Of a stretch of 64,000 nucleotides of DNA, positions 10,412 through 18,950 are shown piece by piece. The stretch lies in assembly GCA_963575745.1 (NCBI GenBank), contig CAUYUJ010016361.1, positions 149,265-213,264 on the forward strand. Direction: 5' to 3'. This stretch comes from Prorocentrum cordatum. Taxonomy: Eukaryota; Sar; Dinophyceae; Prorocentrales; Prorocentraceae. Numbering within the stretch: the stretch's first letter is position 1; the number at the start of each line of letters is the position of its first letter. The position numbers and the translations under genes were made by a program. Below the pieces are notes generated by a model. That model saw nothing but the letters and a program-made list of their open reading frames with translations, was not told where the DNA came from and did no database searches.

Positions 10412-13400
10412 TTATATTCCTCGCATGTGTTTCCACCTTCCGATGGACTGCTGGGCTATACATGACTTGTGCAGGCTGTCAGCCAAGAGTGCACACAGAG
10501 CAGAAGGGTAGGCGTTTTTCATTAGCGTGCAAAACTTATTGCCAGAAAAACCTGTGAGCTCCACGTGGGGCTTACGGGAGAAGCTACATATACCTCTGCC
10601 AGTGCATACTAGTTTATCAAGACCAGGGTGGGGCGCGCACTTCCAGAACCGAATCCTGGTTCGAGCTCCGAAGGGGCGCCCACAGGCACAGTAGTCCACA
10701 ACCTTATCACACACCTGAGGGAGCTTGGCGAAGGAGCGACGATCAGGGCGCAGCCACAGAAAGCTCTGCCAGGGATTTTCTTCGGCTCCTGGCACATTCA
10801 GTTTATAACACAGGCGTTGAATTCGCTGGGACACCCACCCTAGCCTATTGGAGACAGTGAGGCTTTCGAGGTCCTTGCCCGAAAGACCTGGAAGACCCAT
10901 GGGACACGAGGGGCTTCTAAGGGCGGAGGGCATCTTGCTGTGCCTAGGGGCCCGTCGGGCCCTCGAGTACCCACTGCAGGGCGTCCCAAGAAACACGAGC
11001 TTTACAAGGCCAGAAGAAATCCAACCTCTCAAAACCTTAAAAACAGCCGGGCGAGTCAGATCAAAATGGGCACCGTGGCGAAGGTCCCACTCGATGACTG
11101 CCTCTCCTCTCTGCCTCAGGTGTTTACTCAATACCCCACATCCAGAGAAGACTTCTATGCATACGCGGGACTGGTGCGGCGCGGAGCGAAGTGCAGCACC
11201 AAGGACCTGTTGAAGGCGAGCGCGCAATCCTGTCCTCTGGCTCGCAGGGCCTCGCGCTGCCTGGACGACAGCTTGCGAAGCTCGAGGGACAGACGGCCAT
11301 GCTTTTCGTACCTGAGCACTGACTTGAACGTCTTCCATCCCCCGCGCTGCTGGACGCCGCCTAAGCTTCTGACGCCCATGCTGCGGTCCTGGCTGGCCCC
11401 TCCATGCCGGAGGGAGTAGAGGGTGGGCCTGAGTGCACCCACATCCAGCGCCTCGATCGCGCTCTGGAAGTCCTCCGCCAGCTCTGTGTAGCTCAGGCCC
11501 AGGAACAGCGCGTCGGGCTCTCGAAGGGCTTGAACGAAGGAGATCGGCTTCACCAGCCACTGTTGCCTCTGGAGGTCGAGGGGCACTGAGAGGTCGTACT
11601 CGTTGGTCTTTGTGGGGACCTCGTACTCCGATGCTCGCACCACAAAGGTCAGAAAGGCTGAGGCGCCACCTTCCTCCGGAAGGGGGAGCACCACCTGGCG
11701 GGCTCGCAAAGCCAGAACCTCCGACGGGCGCATGTAGGTCTCGAACATTATCACGATGGCGAGGGCGCTCAACGGCTTTCCAGCTTGGCACAGCCAGGTT
11801 GCCGCCGCCAGCATCACGAGGTACGGCACGGGCGGCCTGGACTTGGAGGGCTCCAGCACCCCCCATCCTCGCAGCGTCTGGTGGGTCAGCGGGAAGACTT
11901 CGCGGATACCAGCCGTATGCAGGTGGGGCTCCGCCCACAACAGTGCCGGGGCCAGCCGCTGCGTCGACGCCTTCGAGCCCCCCCTGTCGTAGATCGACTC
12001 GATGTACTCGGCGAGGGTCTCGTCCCAGGTCTGGCGGCTCCAGTCCGGGAGGCAGCCCAGACACAGCCAGCGAACCAGACCAAGGACAGCTCCAAGATAC
12101 AGCTGCTGCGTGGCGAAGCGCACCTTGGCCGCCGCAAGCCGCGTCTGGCGGGGGCACAGGCGCCGCCTCCTCTGGTCGAGGTCTCTCTCCCAGGGATCCT
12201 GGCCACGCCTTGCGCGCCGCCCAGCCGCGACGAGCCTGCTCCTTGGCCCAGCCAGCGCCGGGACGCCTGCCGCGCGGGCCTGGCGACGAGGTGAGCGCCA
12301 CCGCGGCCGCGCCTGCGGGCGGCCCGTAGGGGGGCTGCCATTGCCCCGCGGCTGCTGCACCGTCAGGCGCTCCACCGTGCGGCTGCAGGGCGAACGGCTC
12401 CTGCGCAAGCTCCGCTCGCGAAGGGCGGAGCGGGGGCGGGGCCGCCTCGCTGGGCTCGCCGGCGTCGGCAGCTTTGCCTGCAGCGTCGCCACCTCCATCC
12501 CGCCCGGCGTCGGCAGCCGCGGGGACCCCGTCGGGGCCGCGAGGCTTGGGCTGAAAGCGACGGGAGGGTGCATCACTTGGGTTCCACTCGGACGGAATCC
12601 ACCTCACCTGGATCTTAAGATCGGCGGCAATACCCACAGCAAGCAGCACACGACAGACTCCCAGAAGACGATGATTAGCCGCTCGACCCTTTGCAGCCGC
12701 GAGGGTGAGAGACATGTTATCGCCCAGAAAAAGCCTGCGGGCGCCGTGCTGGCGCGCATCTCTGCCGGCCCGCCTCACGGCCCAGGTGAGGGCGGCGCCC
12801 TCGAGCCCGTGGATCGCTTCCTTCCGCTTCCACCTTCCGCAGCCTACCACTCGCCAGGTCCTGGACTGCAGCGTGCTGTGGCTGACCTCCGGAAAGCGGG
12901 CGGCGCGCCCGACGAGCAGCAGGGCGGGGTCGGGCGCGCAGGCGACCTCGTGCTCGAACGCCCTCTCGCGAGGCGCGCCCTCGGTCGCGAGCACGCCTCT
13001 GAAGCGGGCGCGCTCAGACACCCTCCCCACGCGCTGCACGTCGCCCAGGCCCCACTCGGTCTCGACGACTCCATACCCCCAAGGGGAGGCGTCGAAGCAC
13101 GTGACGAGCTCCGACCAGGGCCGTCTGGTGTCCGACCGGAGGCAGGGCAGGAGCGCCTTGACCCAGCCCAGCTCGCGGAGGACGCTCTTCCAGAGGGGCT
13201 GCCGCTTGGTGTAGGAGGCCTGCACGAACTCGCACGAAGAATGAAGCAAAGCCAGACCTTCACGCCGCAGCATGAACGCTGCCACGATGTGACCAATCAG
13301 GCGCTCCAGCTCCTGGCCCGAGACCTTGACTCTCCGGGAGAGAAGGTGTTCGAGCGCGCCATACAGGCGCCACAGACGGCGGCCAGACACCTGCCAGCAG

Positions 13401-16093
13401 CCTGTGCGAAGGTCAAGCTCGCACCCGAGCAGCTCGCCCACCTCGCTGGCCTGGGGGTCCAACTCGGACACCACTCCCTTGGCCGCGAGTGCCGCCTTCA
13501 TGTCATAGGCGGCCTGGGCAGCGCGCTGGGGCGAGGCAGACAGCACGGCGAAATTGTCGATATACAAAACCTTGGCGTCCTCCACGCTCAGGTCTATCCC
13601 CGGGTGCTTGTCCACGCACCACGGCTGGGACGGCAAAACTGACTTGACGATGTGGAGGTGAGCCTCCTGGATGAAGTGAACGGCCCAGTTCCAGCCCATC
13701 GGCACGACCTTGAAACGAAAACGGACCTGGCCGCTCTTCCCTGACAACCCACAGGCGTTCCTGACCTCGAGCGGCAAGAAGCGACTCTGAATAGTCGGCA
13801 GGTTGAAGTAGCGCCTACACCAGGGCGGAAGTGAGTATTGATAGAAACAGCAGTCAACATCTCCAGAACTCATGCCGATGAAGTTCACCCCCGACGCCTC
13901 CAGTGAGGAGAGAGCCTCGCCCGTCGCAAGGGCGGTGTGGTTAGGAACAGTAAAGTGCATGTTGGGCGTCCTGGTGTCGCAGATGAGACGCAGCCGCTTA
14001 TCCTTGCGGGCGACGAAGAACATGCCCGCCTCTTCGAGCACCGGCTCTGAGCTGCACTCGATGACCCCCGAGGCGAAGAGCTCGCCCAGCGCGTGGCCAT
14101 AGTCGTAGCCCAGGCGGCCCAGCTTTGGGTCCATGGCGCGAGGAGCACCTGCATCACGAATTAGCGCTGCTGCCTCCTCAGGGGAACGCAACAGCCCGTG
14201 CCCAGACTCCAGCTTGGATTGCAGATCAGCAGGAAGGACGTCCACGAGGGGGACCTTGCCAGCACCGATCTTGGGAAGCGAGATGTTCCCCCGCTGGTAG
14301 ACTGTTCGAGCACCTGCGGCCTCGGCTTCAGAGTAGCCAGGCCTGAGACCCTGCAGCAACGACCATGCCGCATGGGGACTTGGACGATCAACGGGCGGAG
14401 ACCACTTGCCGTAAAGCGAGGCCAGCCGCCGCACGGCCACACGTTGGGCCGCCGTCAGCGGGGCGTGGCTGGGCACCTGTCGCCCCTGCCCGCCCAGCTC
14501 ATTGAGGGAGGCGATGCCCTCGAGAAGCCACTGGTCCTGCCGCCTCCTCGTGGCTGATCTCCGCTTCGCCGATGGAGAGGTGCCCCATGCGCCTTCACCA
14601 CTGAGCAAGGAACGAAGCTCTGCGCCAACAGGAATCGGCAGGAGGTCTCGATGACGGCCTCCGACGTCCTCATCTGAAAACATAGCGCCCACGCGGCGCC
14701 TCCCCTTGAAAATAGTCGACCGCTCGGGGGCAGGCGGGCGACCAAGCCACTTCTTGAACAGGATGAGGGCGTCAGGCCCTCTCGGCCACGCCCTTCGCCT
14801 TGGCCTTTGACCTGGCCTTGGCAGGGGCTCCACTGTCGTCATCTCCTCCACCCGGGCCGACACCGCGAGCCAGGATCTTCTCCTCGCGACCCTTGCGGCG
14901 CTCCTTGAGCACCGCTGCCTCGGCCTGGAGGCGGTCCGCCACCCAGGTCTGCAGCTCAGGGCAGACGAGCGCTCCTCCTCTGCCCCGCTCCTGGCCAAGA
15001 AAGATCTCGCGCTCATCCAGCCACGCCGAACTCCCTGAGCTGCGCAGCGCACCACTCTCGTGCTCGCGCAGCCTGTTGGCGTAGATCTCCTCCCAGAGCT
15101 GGTAGCGCCTCGCGACCGTCTCGTACACTGCCAGCTCACCTTCATTAAGCTGGTCCGTCTGAGCCCCCCCCCCATTTCGAGGAGCTCCGACAAGAACTGG
15201 TGCTCGTCAACGCCTGCGTCCGCTGCCGCGAGGTTCTGAGTCTGACGCCACCACTGGTGCCGCTGCAAGGGCGTCTGACCGAGTCGCTTGAACTGCTGCA
15301 CCAGCCACAGGGTCGTGCGGGGGCCCTTGATAGGCCAGTCGGGCATGGCGGTCGAGGACATCCGATCCACCGCATCGGTGAAGTCCCTGACGCGGACGCC
15401 ACGCGCGTCATACCTGACAGGAAGCGTCCGCAAGTCCTGCTCGGCTGCCGCCCGTGGCGTGGCGGTGCTCTCCAGCGTCCCCTCTTTGGCCACAGCCAGC
15501 ACGGTGCCGTCGGTGAGCTCGCAGACGCCACGGTCGCCCAGAACGGCCTCGGGCTGCTGCAGCCCGATCTCGTCTCCAGGTTTGTAGCCAGCCCGCTCCT
15601 CGGCGGCCACCCAGCGAACAGACTTGCCAGCGCCACCAGCGCGAGCAGCGCCGCCCTGAGCGGCCCCTGGGGCGCCTGGGGGCGGCGGCAGGGGAAGCTG
15701 GGCAGCATCCCCGTCGGCGGCGGCGTCGGCGAGGGCGCCAGGCGGGCCCTCTGGGAGCCCCTCGGCCTCGCGGATCTCCTTGGCCAGCTGACGGCCCTCC
15801 CCGAGCAGTCGCGCCTCGTTGTGCCTGAACCTGTCCATGTCCAGGCGCAGGATGTGCCCGTTGAGCTTGGTGGGCAGCCCCCCTCGGGGGCCGATGAGGC
15901 AGAGCGCGAGGCACTCCGAGAAGTCCTCCTCGTAGATGTCGAAGTGTGGGGTGACCACAATGAAGCGAGTGTCGGTAACCTTCCCGATGATATATCTTTC
16001 ATGCCAGTAGTTGTCGTCTCGATCGTAGTAGGCGAGGACCCTGCACCCGATCGATAGGCTCTCCAACGCCCTGGCCGTGCGCGCTGCTGACAT
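10412..16093 (-). CDS. ORF2: RT-RNase H polyprotein with C5-methyltransferase-like C-terminus
   Basis: This is an open frame of 1893 residues from the ATG at 16093 (numbering below starts one codon earlier). Residues 1-305 are an unassigned N-terminal region. RT spans about 640-940: RLICDTRTPNMHF, motif A DVDCCFYQ (D746/D748), VPMGWNWAVHFIQ and catalytic YIDN (845-848, Asn in place of the second Asp, which many LTR and DIRS-type RTs tolerate). RNase H spans about 995-1180, with D1002 (TCFDAS), E1099, D1126 (LGDN) and D1175 (WNPSDAPSR). Residues 1180-1640 are low-complexity Ala/Pro/Gly/Arg and overlap the recombinase ORF in another frame. The C-terminus (1644-1880) has EVFSGCG (1648-1654), FLGTPCSGYS with Cys1707, AEENP and FGARTRIRF. 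These resemble C5-methyltransferase motifs I, IV, VI and VIII. Residues about 310-425 are out of frame with the true coding sequence. Confidence 0.85.
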   Translation of the reverse strand: MSAARTARALESLSIGCRVLAYYDRDDNYWHERYIIGKVTDTRFIVVTPHFDIYEEDFSECLALCLIGPRGGLPTKLNGHILRLDMDRFRHNEARLLGEGRQLAKEIREAEGLPEGPPGALADAAADGDAAQLPLPPPPGAPGAAQGGAARAGGAGKSVRWVAAEERAGYKPGDEIGLQQPEAVLGDRGVCELTDGTVLAVAKEGTLESTATPRAAAEQDLRTLPVRYDARGVRVRDFTDAVDRMSSTAMPDWPIKGPRTTLWLVQQFKRLGQTPLQRHQWWRQTQNLAAADAGVDEHQFLSELLEMGGGLRRTSLMKVSWQCTRRSRGATSSGRRSTPTGCASTRVVRCAAQGVRRGWMSARSFLARSGAEEERSSALSCRPGWRTASRPRQRCSRSAARVARRRSWLAVSARVEEMTTVEPLPRPGQRPRRRAWPRGPDALILFKKWLGRPPAPERSTIFKGRRRVGAMFSDEDVGGRHRDLLPIPVGAELRSLLSGEGAWGTSPSAKRRSATRRRQDQWLLEGIASLNELGGQGRQVPSHAPLTAAQRVAVRRLASLYGKWSPPVDRPSPHAAWSLLQGLRPGYSEAEAAGARTVYQRGNISLPKIGAGKVPLVDVLPADLQSKLESGHGLLRSPEEAAALIRDAGAPRAMDPKLGRLGYDYGHALGELFASGVIECSSEPVLEEAGMFFVARKDKRLRLICDTRTPNMHFTVPNHTALATGEALSSLEASGVNFIGMSSGDVDCCFYQYSLPPWCRRYFNLPTIQSRFLPLEVRNACGLSGKSGQVRFRFKVVPMGWNWAVHFIQEAHLHIVKSVLPSQPWCVDKHPGIDLSVEDAKVLYIDNFAVLSASPQRAAQAAYDMKAALAAKGVVSELDPQASEVGELLGCELDLRTGCWQVSGRRLWRLYGALEHLLSRRVKVSGQELERLIGHIVAAFMLRREGLALLHSSCEFVQASYTKRQPLWKSVLRELGWVKALLPCLRSDTRRPWSELVTCFDASPWGYGVVETEWGLGDVQRVGRVSERARFRGVLATEGAPRERAFEHEVACAPDPALLLVGRAARFPEVSHSTLQSRTWRVVGCGRWKRKEAIHGLEGAALTWAVRRAGRDARQHGARRLFLGDNMSLTLAAAKGRAANHRLLGVCRVLLAVGIAADLKIQVRWIPSEWNPSDAPSRRFQPKPRGPDGVPAAADAGRDGGGDAAGKAADAGEPSEAAPPPLRPSRAELAQEPFALQPHGGAPDGAAAAGQWQPPYGPPAGAAAVALTSSPGPRGRRPGAGWAKEQARRGWAARKAWPGSLGERPRPEEAAPVPPPDAACGGQGALRHAAAVSWSCPWSGSLAVSGLPPGLEPPDLGRDPRRVHRVDLRQGGLEGVDAAAGPGTVVGGAPPAYGWYPRSLPADPPDAARMGGAGALQVQAARAVPRDAGGGNLAVPSWKAVERPRHRDNVRDLHAPVGGSGFASPPGGAPPSGGRWRLSLSDLCGASIGVRGPHKDQRVRPLSAPRPPEATVAGEADLLRSSPSRARRAVPGPELHRAGGGLPERDRGAGCGCTQAHPLLPPAWRGQPGPQHGRQKLRRRPAARGMEDVQVSAQVRKAWPSVPRASQAVVQAARGPASQRTGLRARLQQVLGAALRSAPHQSRVCIEVFSGCGVLSKHLRQRGEAVIEWDLRHGAHFDLTRPAVFKVLRGWISSGLVKLVFLGTPCSGYSRARRAPRHSKMPSALRSPSCPMGLPGLSGKDLESLTVSNRLGWVSQRIQRLCYKLNVPGAEENPWQSFLWLRPDRRSFAKLPQVCDKVVDYCACGRPFGARTRIRFWKCAPHPGLDKLVCTGRGICSFSRKPHVELTGFSGNKFCTLMKNAYPSALCALLADSLHKSCIAQQSIGRWKHMRGI
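11155..12573 (-). CDS. tyrosine recombinase of the YR retrotransposon
   Basis: The open frame has 472 residues from the ATG at 12573 (numbering below starts one codon earlier). It begins just after the RNase H domain ends and closes as the methyltransferase-like domain begins. The first 140 residues are Arg/Pro/Ser-rich linker. An SAM-like N-terminal helical region (about 145-215) precedes the catalytic domain. Box I Arg is R283 in ETYMRPSEVLALR. Box II is LYSLRHGGASQD (R390, H391; the usual first His of HxLRH is Tyr387). W414 lies in RGGW, and the nucleophile is Tyr423 in VLRYEKHGRL. These enzymes join circular cDNA to target DNA through a phosphotyrosine. It lies wholly inside ORF2 in a different frame, so translation needs a frameshift, splicing or internal initiation. 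The ATG given is simply the first in frame. Confidence 0.85.
   Translation of the reverse strand: MHPPVAFSPSLAAPTGSPRLPTPGGMEVATLQAKLPTPASPARRPRPRSALRERSLRRSRSPCSRTVERLTVQQPRGNGSPPTGRPQARPRWRSPRRQARAAGVPALAGPRSRLVAAGRRARRGQDPWERDLDQRRRRLCPRQTRLAAAKVRFATQQLYLGAVLGLVRWLCLGCLPDWSRQTWDETLAEYIESIYDRGGSKASTQRLAPALLWAEPHLHTAGIREVFPLTHQTLRGWGVLEPSKSRPPVPYLVMLAAATWLCQAGKPLSALAIVIMFETYMRPSEVLALRARQVVLPLPEEGGASAFLTFVVRASEYEVPTKTNEYDLSVPLDLQRQQWLVKPISFVQALREPDALFLGLSYTELAEDFQSAIEALDVGALRPTLYSLRHGGASQDRSMGVRSLGGVQQRGGWKTFKSVLRYEKHGRLSLELRKLSSRQREALRARGQDCALAFNRSLVLHFAPRRTSPAYA
14772..15160 (-). other. ORF2 segment displaced by two compensating frameshifts
   Basis: Within this interval the ORF2 frame gives Arg/Ser-rich nonsense, while the frame reached by a -1 shift reads a sensible protein: YETVARRYQLWEEIYANRL, then LDEREIFLGQERGRGG, then VADRLQAEAAVLKERRKGRE and a Lys/Ala tail. 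The entry shift coincides with a run of ten C on the plus strand (15164-15173; ten G in the coding sense). The return is near 14775-14790, where the segment frame stops. This is probably a Gln/Glu/Lys helical region upstream of RT. The cause may be a homopolymer sequencing error, mutation or -1 slippage on the G run. Confidence 0.7.
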
Positions 16094-16514
16094 CAATCGG
16101 CTCCGCGGTCACGGGAGCAGAGCGACGGCCGAACACACAGGCGACCTCGCGCAGCACCGCGCCCAGCACAAGCCCCAACAATAGCGCCAGGACCACCTCG
16201 AGCCCGGTGTGCCCGGGCGGGCAAGGGGCGCAGGCTGGGCAGTCAGGTGCAAAGGCGGGCTGCCCGTGGAGGTGCTCTGGACCGCACCTGTCGAGCTGCC
16301 CCTTGAGCAGCCCGATCAGCGCCTCGTCCGGCGAGGCCTCGAAGTGGCAGGAGCACTCGCACCCGTGCCCCTGGTGGGTGCCGCCCAGCCAGGTGCCCAG
16401 CGCCTGCCCGCTGATGGCCGCAGCCCACTGCGCGCCAGCGCCGAGGAGCCGCCCTGCCATCAACGATGCCTCTTCCCGAAGAGAAGTGCCTGTGAGATAA
16501 ATGGCGGCAGACAT
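15999..16514 (-). CDS. ORF1: small Cys-rich protein with one transmembrane segment
   Basis: The open frame has 171 residues. Its ATG lies inside terminal repeat A1, so the first 12-13 codons are repeat-encoded. A Cys cluster GCECSCHFEA (Cys52, 54, 56) is followed by QLDRCGPE (Cys77) and DCPACAPCPPGH (Cys92, 95, 98). A hydrophobic stretch of about 17 residues at 105-121 (EVVLALLLGLVLGAVL) looks like a single membrane helix, followed by Arg. It overlaps ORF2 by 95 bp, and the last 30 codons may be shadow. A Gag-like protein would be expected here, but there is no CCHC knuckle and a membrane anchor is unusual. I do not know its function. Confidence 0.65.
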   Translation of the reverse strand: MSAAIYLTGTSLREEASLMAGRLLGAGAQWAAAISGQALGTWLGGTHQGHGCECSCHFEASPDEALIGLLKGQLDRCGPEHLHGQPAFAPDCPACAPCPPGHTGLEVVLALLLGLVLGAVLREVACVFGRRSAPVTAEPIDVSSAHGQGVGEPIDRVQGPRLLRSRRQLLA

Positions 16515-16542
16515 TCACAATCATTCCCGTGCATCACTTACA
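16476..16542 (-). repeat. A1 terminal repeat of the YR retrotransposon (5' end)
   Basis: This 67-bp copy matches 10214-10280. The right flank (ggaccccaacgtgc) leads directly into the simple array. It contains the ORF1 start codon and presumably part of the promoter and leader. Confidence 0.9.
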
Positions 16543-17860
16543 GGACCCCAACGTGCACAAAAAATCCTCCAAGACTGCTCAAGATGGCGTCCAAGATGGC
16601 CAAGATGGCCCAAGATGGCCTCCAAGATGGTCCAAGATTGCCTCCAAGTCCGCCCAAAAATGGTCCAAGACGGCTTCCAAGACGGCCCAAGAGAGTCCAA
16701 GACGGCCCAAGAGGCCCCACAGAGGCCTCCAAGACGGCCCAAGAGGCCTCCAAGAGGTCCTCCAGGAGGGCCCGAAGAGGCCGAAATCATTGATTTTCCT
16801 TTCGGTTTTGAAGGGTTTTGGAATTTGCTTCTTCTCGGCAGTCCGACTGCTCAAGACGGCCCAAGAGGCACCCAAGATCGCCCAAGAGGCCCCCAAGAGG
16901 GCCCCATGACGGCCCAAGTGGCCTCCAAGACGGCCCCAAGAGGGCCCCACGACGGCCCAAGAGGCCTCCAACACGCCCAAGATGGCCTCCAAGACGCCCA
17001 AGATGGCCTCCAAGACGGCCCCGAAGCGCCCCAAGAGGGTCCCCCGTTGGCCCAGAAAGGCCCCCAAGACGGCTCCCGACGGCGTCAGACGTGTCAGGAA
17101 CCCACCAAGATGGCCGAAGTTGGCTCGAAGCTGGCCCAAGACGGCCCCCTAGAGGCCCCCAAGAGGCCCTCCAGGAAGGCCAGAAGAGGGAGGCCAAAAA
17201 CCTTGATTGTCCTGAAGTGTTTGACGGATTGTGACATTTCCTTCTTTTCGGCCTTCCGACGGCCCGAGACGGCCCAAGAGCCCACAAAGATCGCCGAAAG
17301 ATCGCCCAAGAGGCCTCCAAGATGTCCCCAGAACGGCCCAAGAGGGCCCAAAGACAGCCCCAAGAGGCCCCCAAGACGGTACAGGAGGCCTTTAAGACGC
17401 CCAAGATGGCGTCCAAGACGGCCCTGGAGCATTCCAAGAGGGCCCCAAGTCGGCCCATAGAGGCCCCCCAAACGGCTTCCGACGGCGTCAGACGGATCAG
17501 GAGCCCACCAACACGGCCGAACATGGCCCTGAGATGGCCCAAGACGGCCAAGAGGCATCCAAGAGGGAATCTAGGAAGGCCCGAAAAGGCCAAAATCATT
17601 GTTTTCCCATGTACTTTTGAAGGATGTATTGTGGCATTTGCTTGTTTTCTGACTTCTGACGGCCCGAGACGGCCCAAGTGCCCCCAAAGATTGCCCAAGA
17701 GGCCCAAGACACGGCCCCAAGAGACCCCCAAGACGGCCCAAGAGGCCTCCAAGACGCTCAAGATGGTCTCCAAGACGGCCCAAGAGCCCTCCAAGACGTT
17801 CTCCAAGAAGGCCCGAAAGAATCAAAATGGCCTCCAGGCGGCCAAGATGACCTTCAAGAT

Positions 17861-18060
17861 GCCCACGTGTTCCCCGAAGACTTTCCAAACCGATTCGGGG
17901 AGCACATGGTCCGAAAGCTTGTCAGGTCTGGCCTCAACGTTCGGCCACCGGCGGTGATTCGCCGTAAGCGTCTTCGATCCGCCGCCCCCTGTCGATTCGT
18001 CGCAGGAGTGCCTGGCGTGCTAGATCCTTTCGGTTTTGGTTTTGGTTCTTTTTCCGCAAG
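17861..18060 (+). repeat. two-hairpin module, copy 1
   Basis: Hairpin H1 has arms cacgtgttccccgaa and ttcggggagcacatg. The left arm of hairpin H2 is truncated to ccaccggcggtg, while the right arm ccgccgccccctg is intact. The tail ggtgc/gagtgcctggcgtgctaga and tttcggttttggttttgg follows. Confidence 0.75.
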
Positions 18061-18730
18061 AACTCCCCCTGGCGCTTCGGCCCGTCCAAAGATGGCCCAA
18101 GAGGCTCCCCAGAGGCCTCCCAGACGGCCCAAGAGGCCTCCAAGAGGTCCTCCAGGAGGGCCCGAAGAGGCCGAAACTATTATTTTGTTTCAGGTTGTTG
18201 AAGGATTTTGGAATATGCTTCTTCTCGGCAGTCCGACTGCTCAAGACGGCCCAAGAGGCACCCAAGATCGCCCAAGAGGCCCCCCAAAGGGCCCCATGAC
18301 GGCCCAAGTGGCCTCCAAGACGGCCCCAAGAGGGCCCCAAGACGGCCCAAGAGGCCTCCAACACGCCCAAGATGGCCTCCAAGACGCCCAAGATGGCCTC
18401 CAAGACGGCCCCGAGGCGCCCCAAGAAGGTCCCCCGTTGGCCCAGAAAGGCCCCCAAGACGGCCCCCGACGGCGTCAGACGTGTCAGGAACCCACCAAGA
18501 TGGCCGAAGTTGGCTCGAAGCTGGCCCAAGACGGCCCAAGAGGCCCCCAAGAGGGCCTCCAGGAAGGCCAGAAGAGGCCAAAAACATTGAGTTTCCTTAG
18601 GTTGTTGACGGATTTTGACATTTCCTTCTTTTCGGCCTTCCGACGGCCCGAGACGGCCCAAGAGCCCCCAAAGATCTCGGAAAGATCGCCCAAGAGGCCT
18701 CCAAGACGGCCAAGATGACCTTCAAGATGC

Positions 18731-18950
18731 CCACGTGTTCCCCGAAGGCTTTCCAAACTGATGCGGGGAACACATGGTCCGATGGCTTGGCAGGTCTGGC
18801 CTCCACGTTCGGCCACATAGGCGCTTCCAAGAAGACAGGGGGCGGCAGTGGTTCGCCGCAGGCGTCTTCGATCCGCCGCCCCCTTTTGATTTATCAAAGG
18901 GGTGCCTGGCGTGTTAAATCCTATCGGTTTTGATGTTGGTTCTTTTTCCA
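18731..18950 (+). repeat. two-hairpin module, copy 2
   Basis: H1 has a one-base change in the right arm (gatgcggggaacacatg). H2 has left arm cagggggcggcag and right arm ccgccgccccctt. The tail ends tttttccaaaaggact. Confidence 0.75.

Larger units (their letters stand above)
10083..16542 (-). mobile_element. tyrosine-recombinase retrotransposon with split direct repeats (Ngaro/PAT-like, DIRS order)
   Basis: Read on the minus strand the element runs A1 (16542-16476), ORF1, ORF2 (RT, RNase H, methyltransferase-like), the tyrosine recombinase ORF, B1 (10370-10279), A2 (10280-10214) and B2 (10174-10083). The 67-bp A copies appear identical and the 92-bp B copies differ at one base that I can see, so the insertion is probably young. 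This split-repeat layout is typical of PAT and Ngaro elements, which integrate a circular intermediate through a tyrosine recombinase without a target-site duplication; none is evident. The left flank (gtcccgggaggattgccc) belongs to the surrounding module (compare 29578-29600), so the element inserted into the array. Two compensating frameshifts near 15165 and 14780 are the only coding damage visible. Confidence 0.85.

Noticed and set aside
15145-16002. A 285-codon minus-strand frame overlapping ORF2
   Set aside because: It is a shadow in another frame of the ORF2 N-terminus, Arg/Ser/Pro-rich and without motifs.
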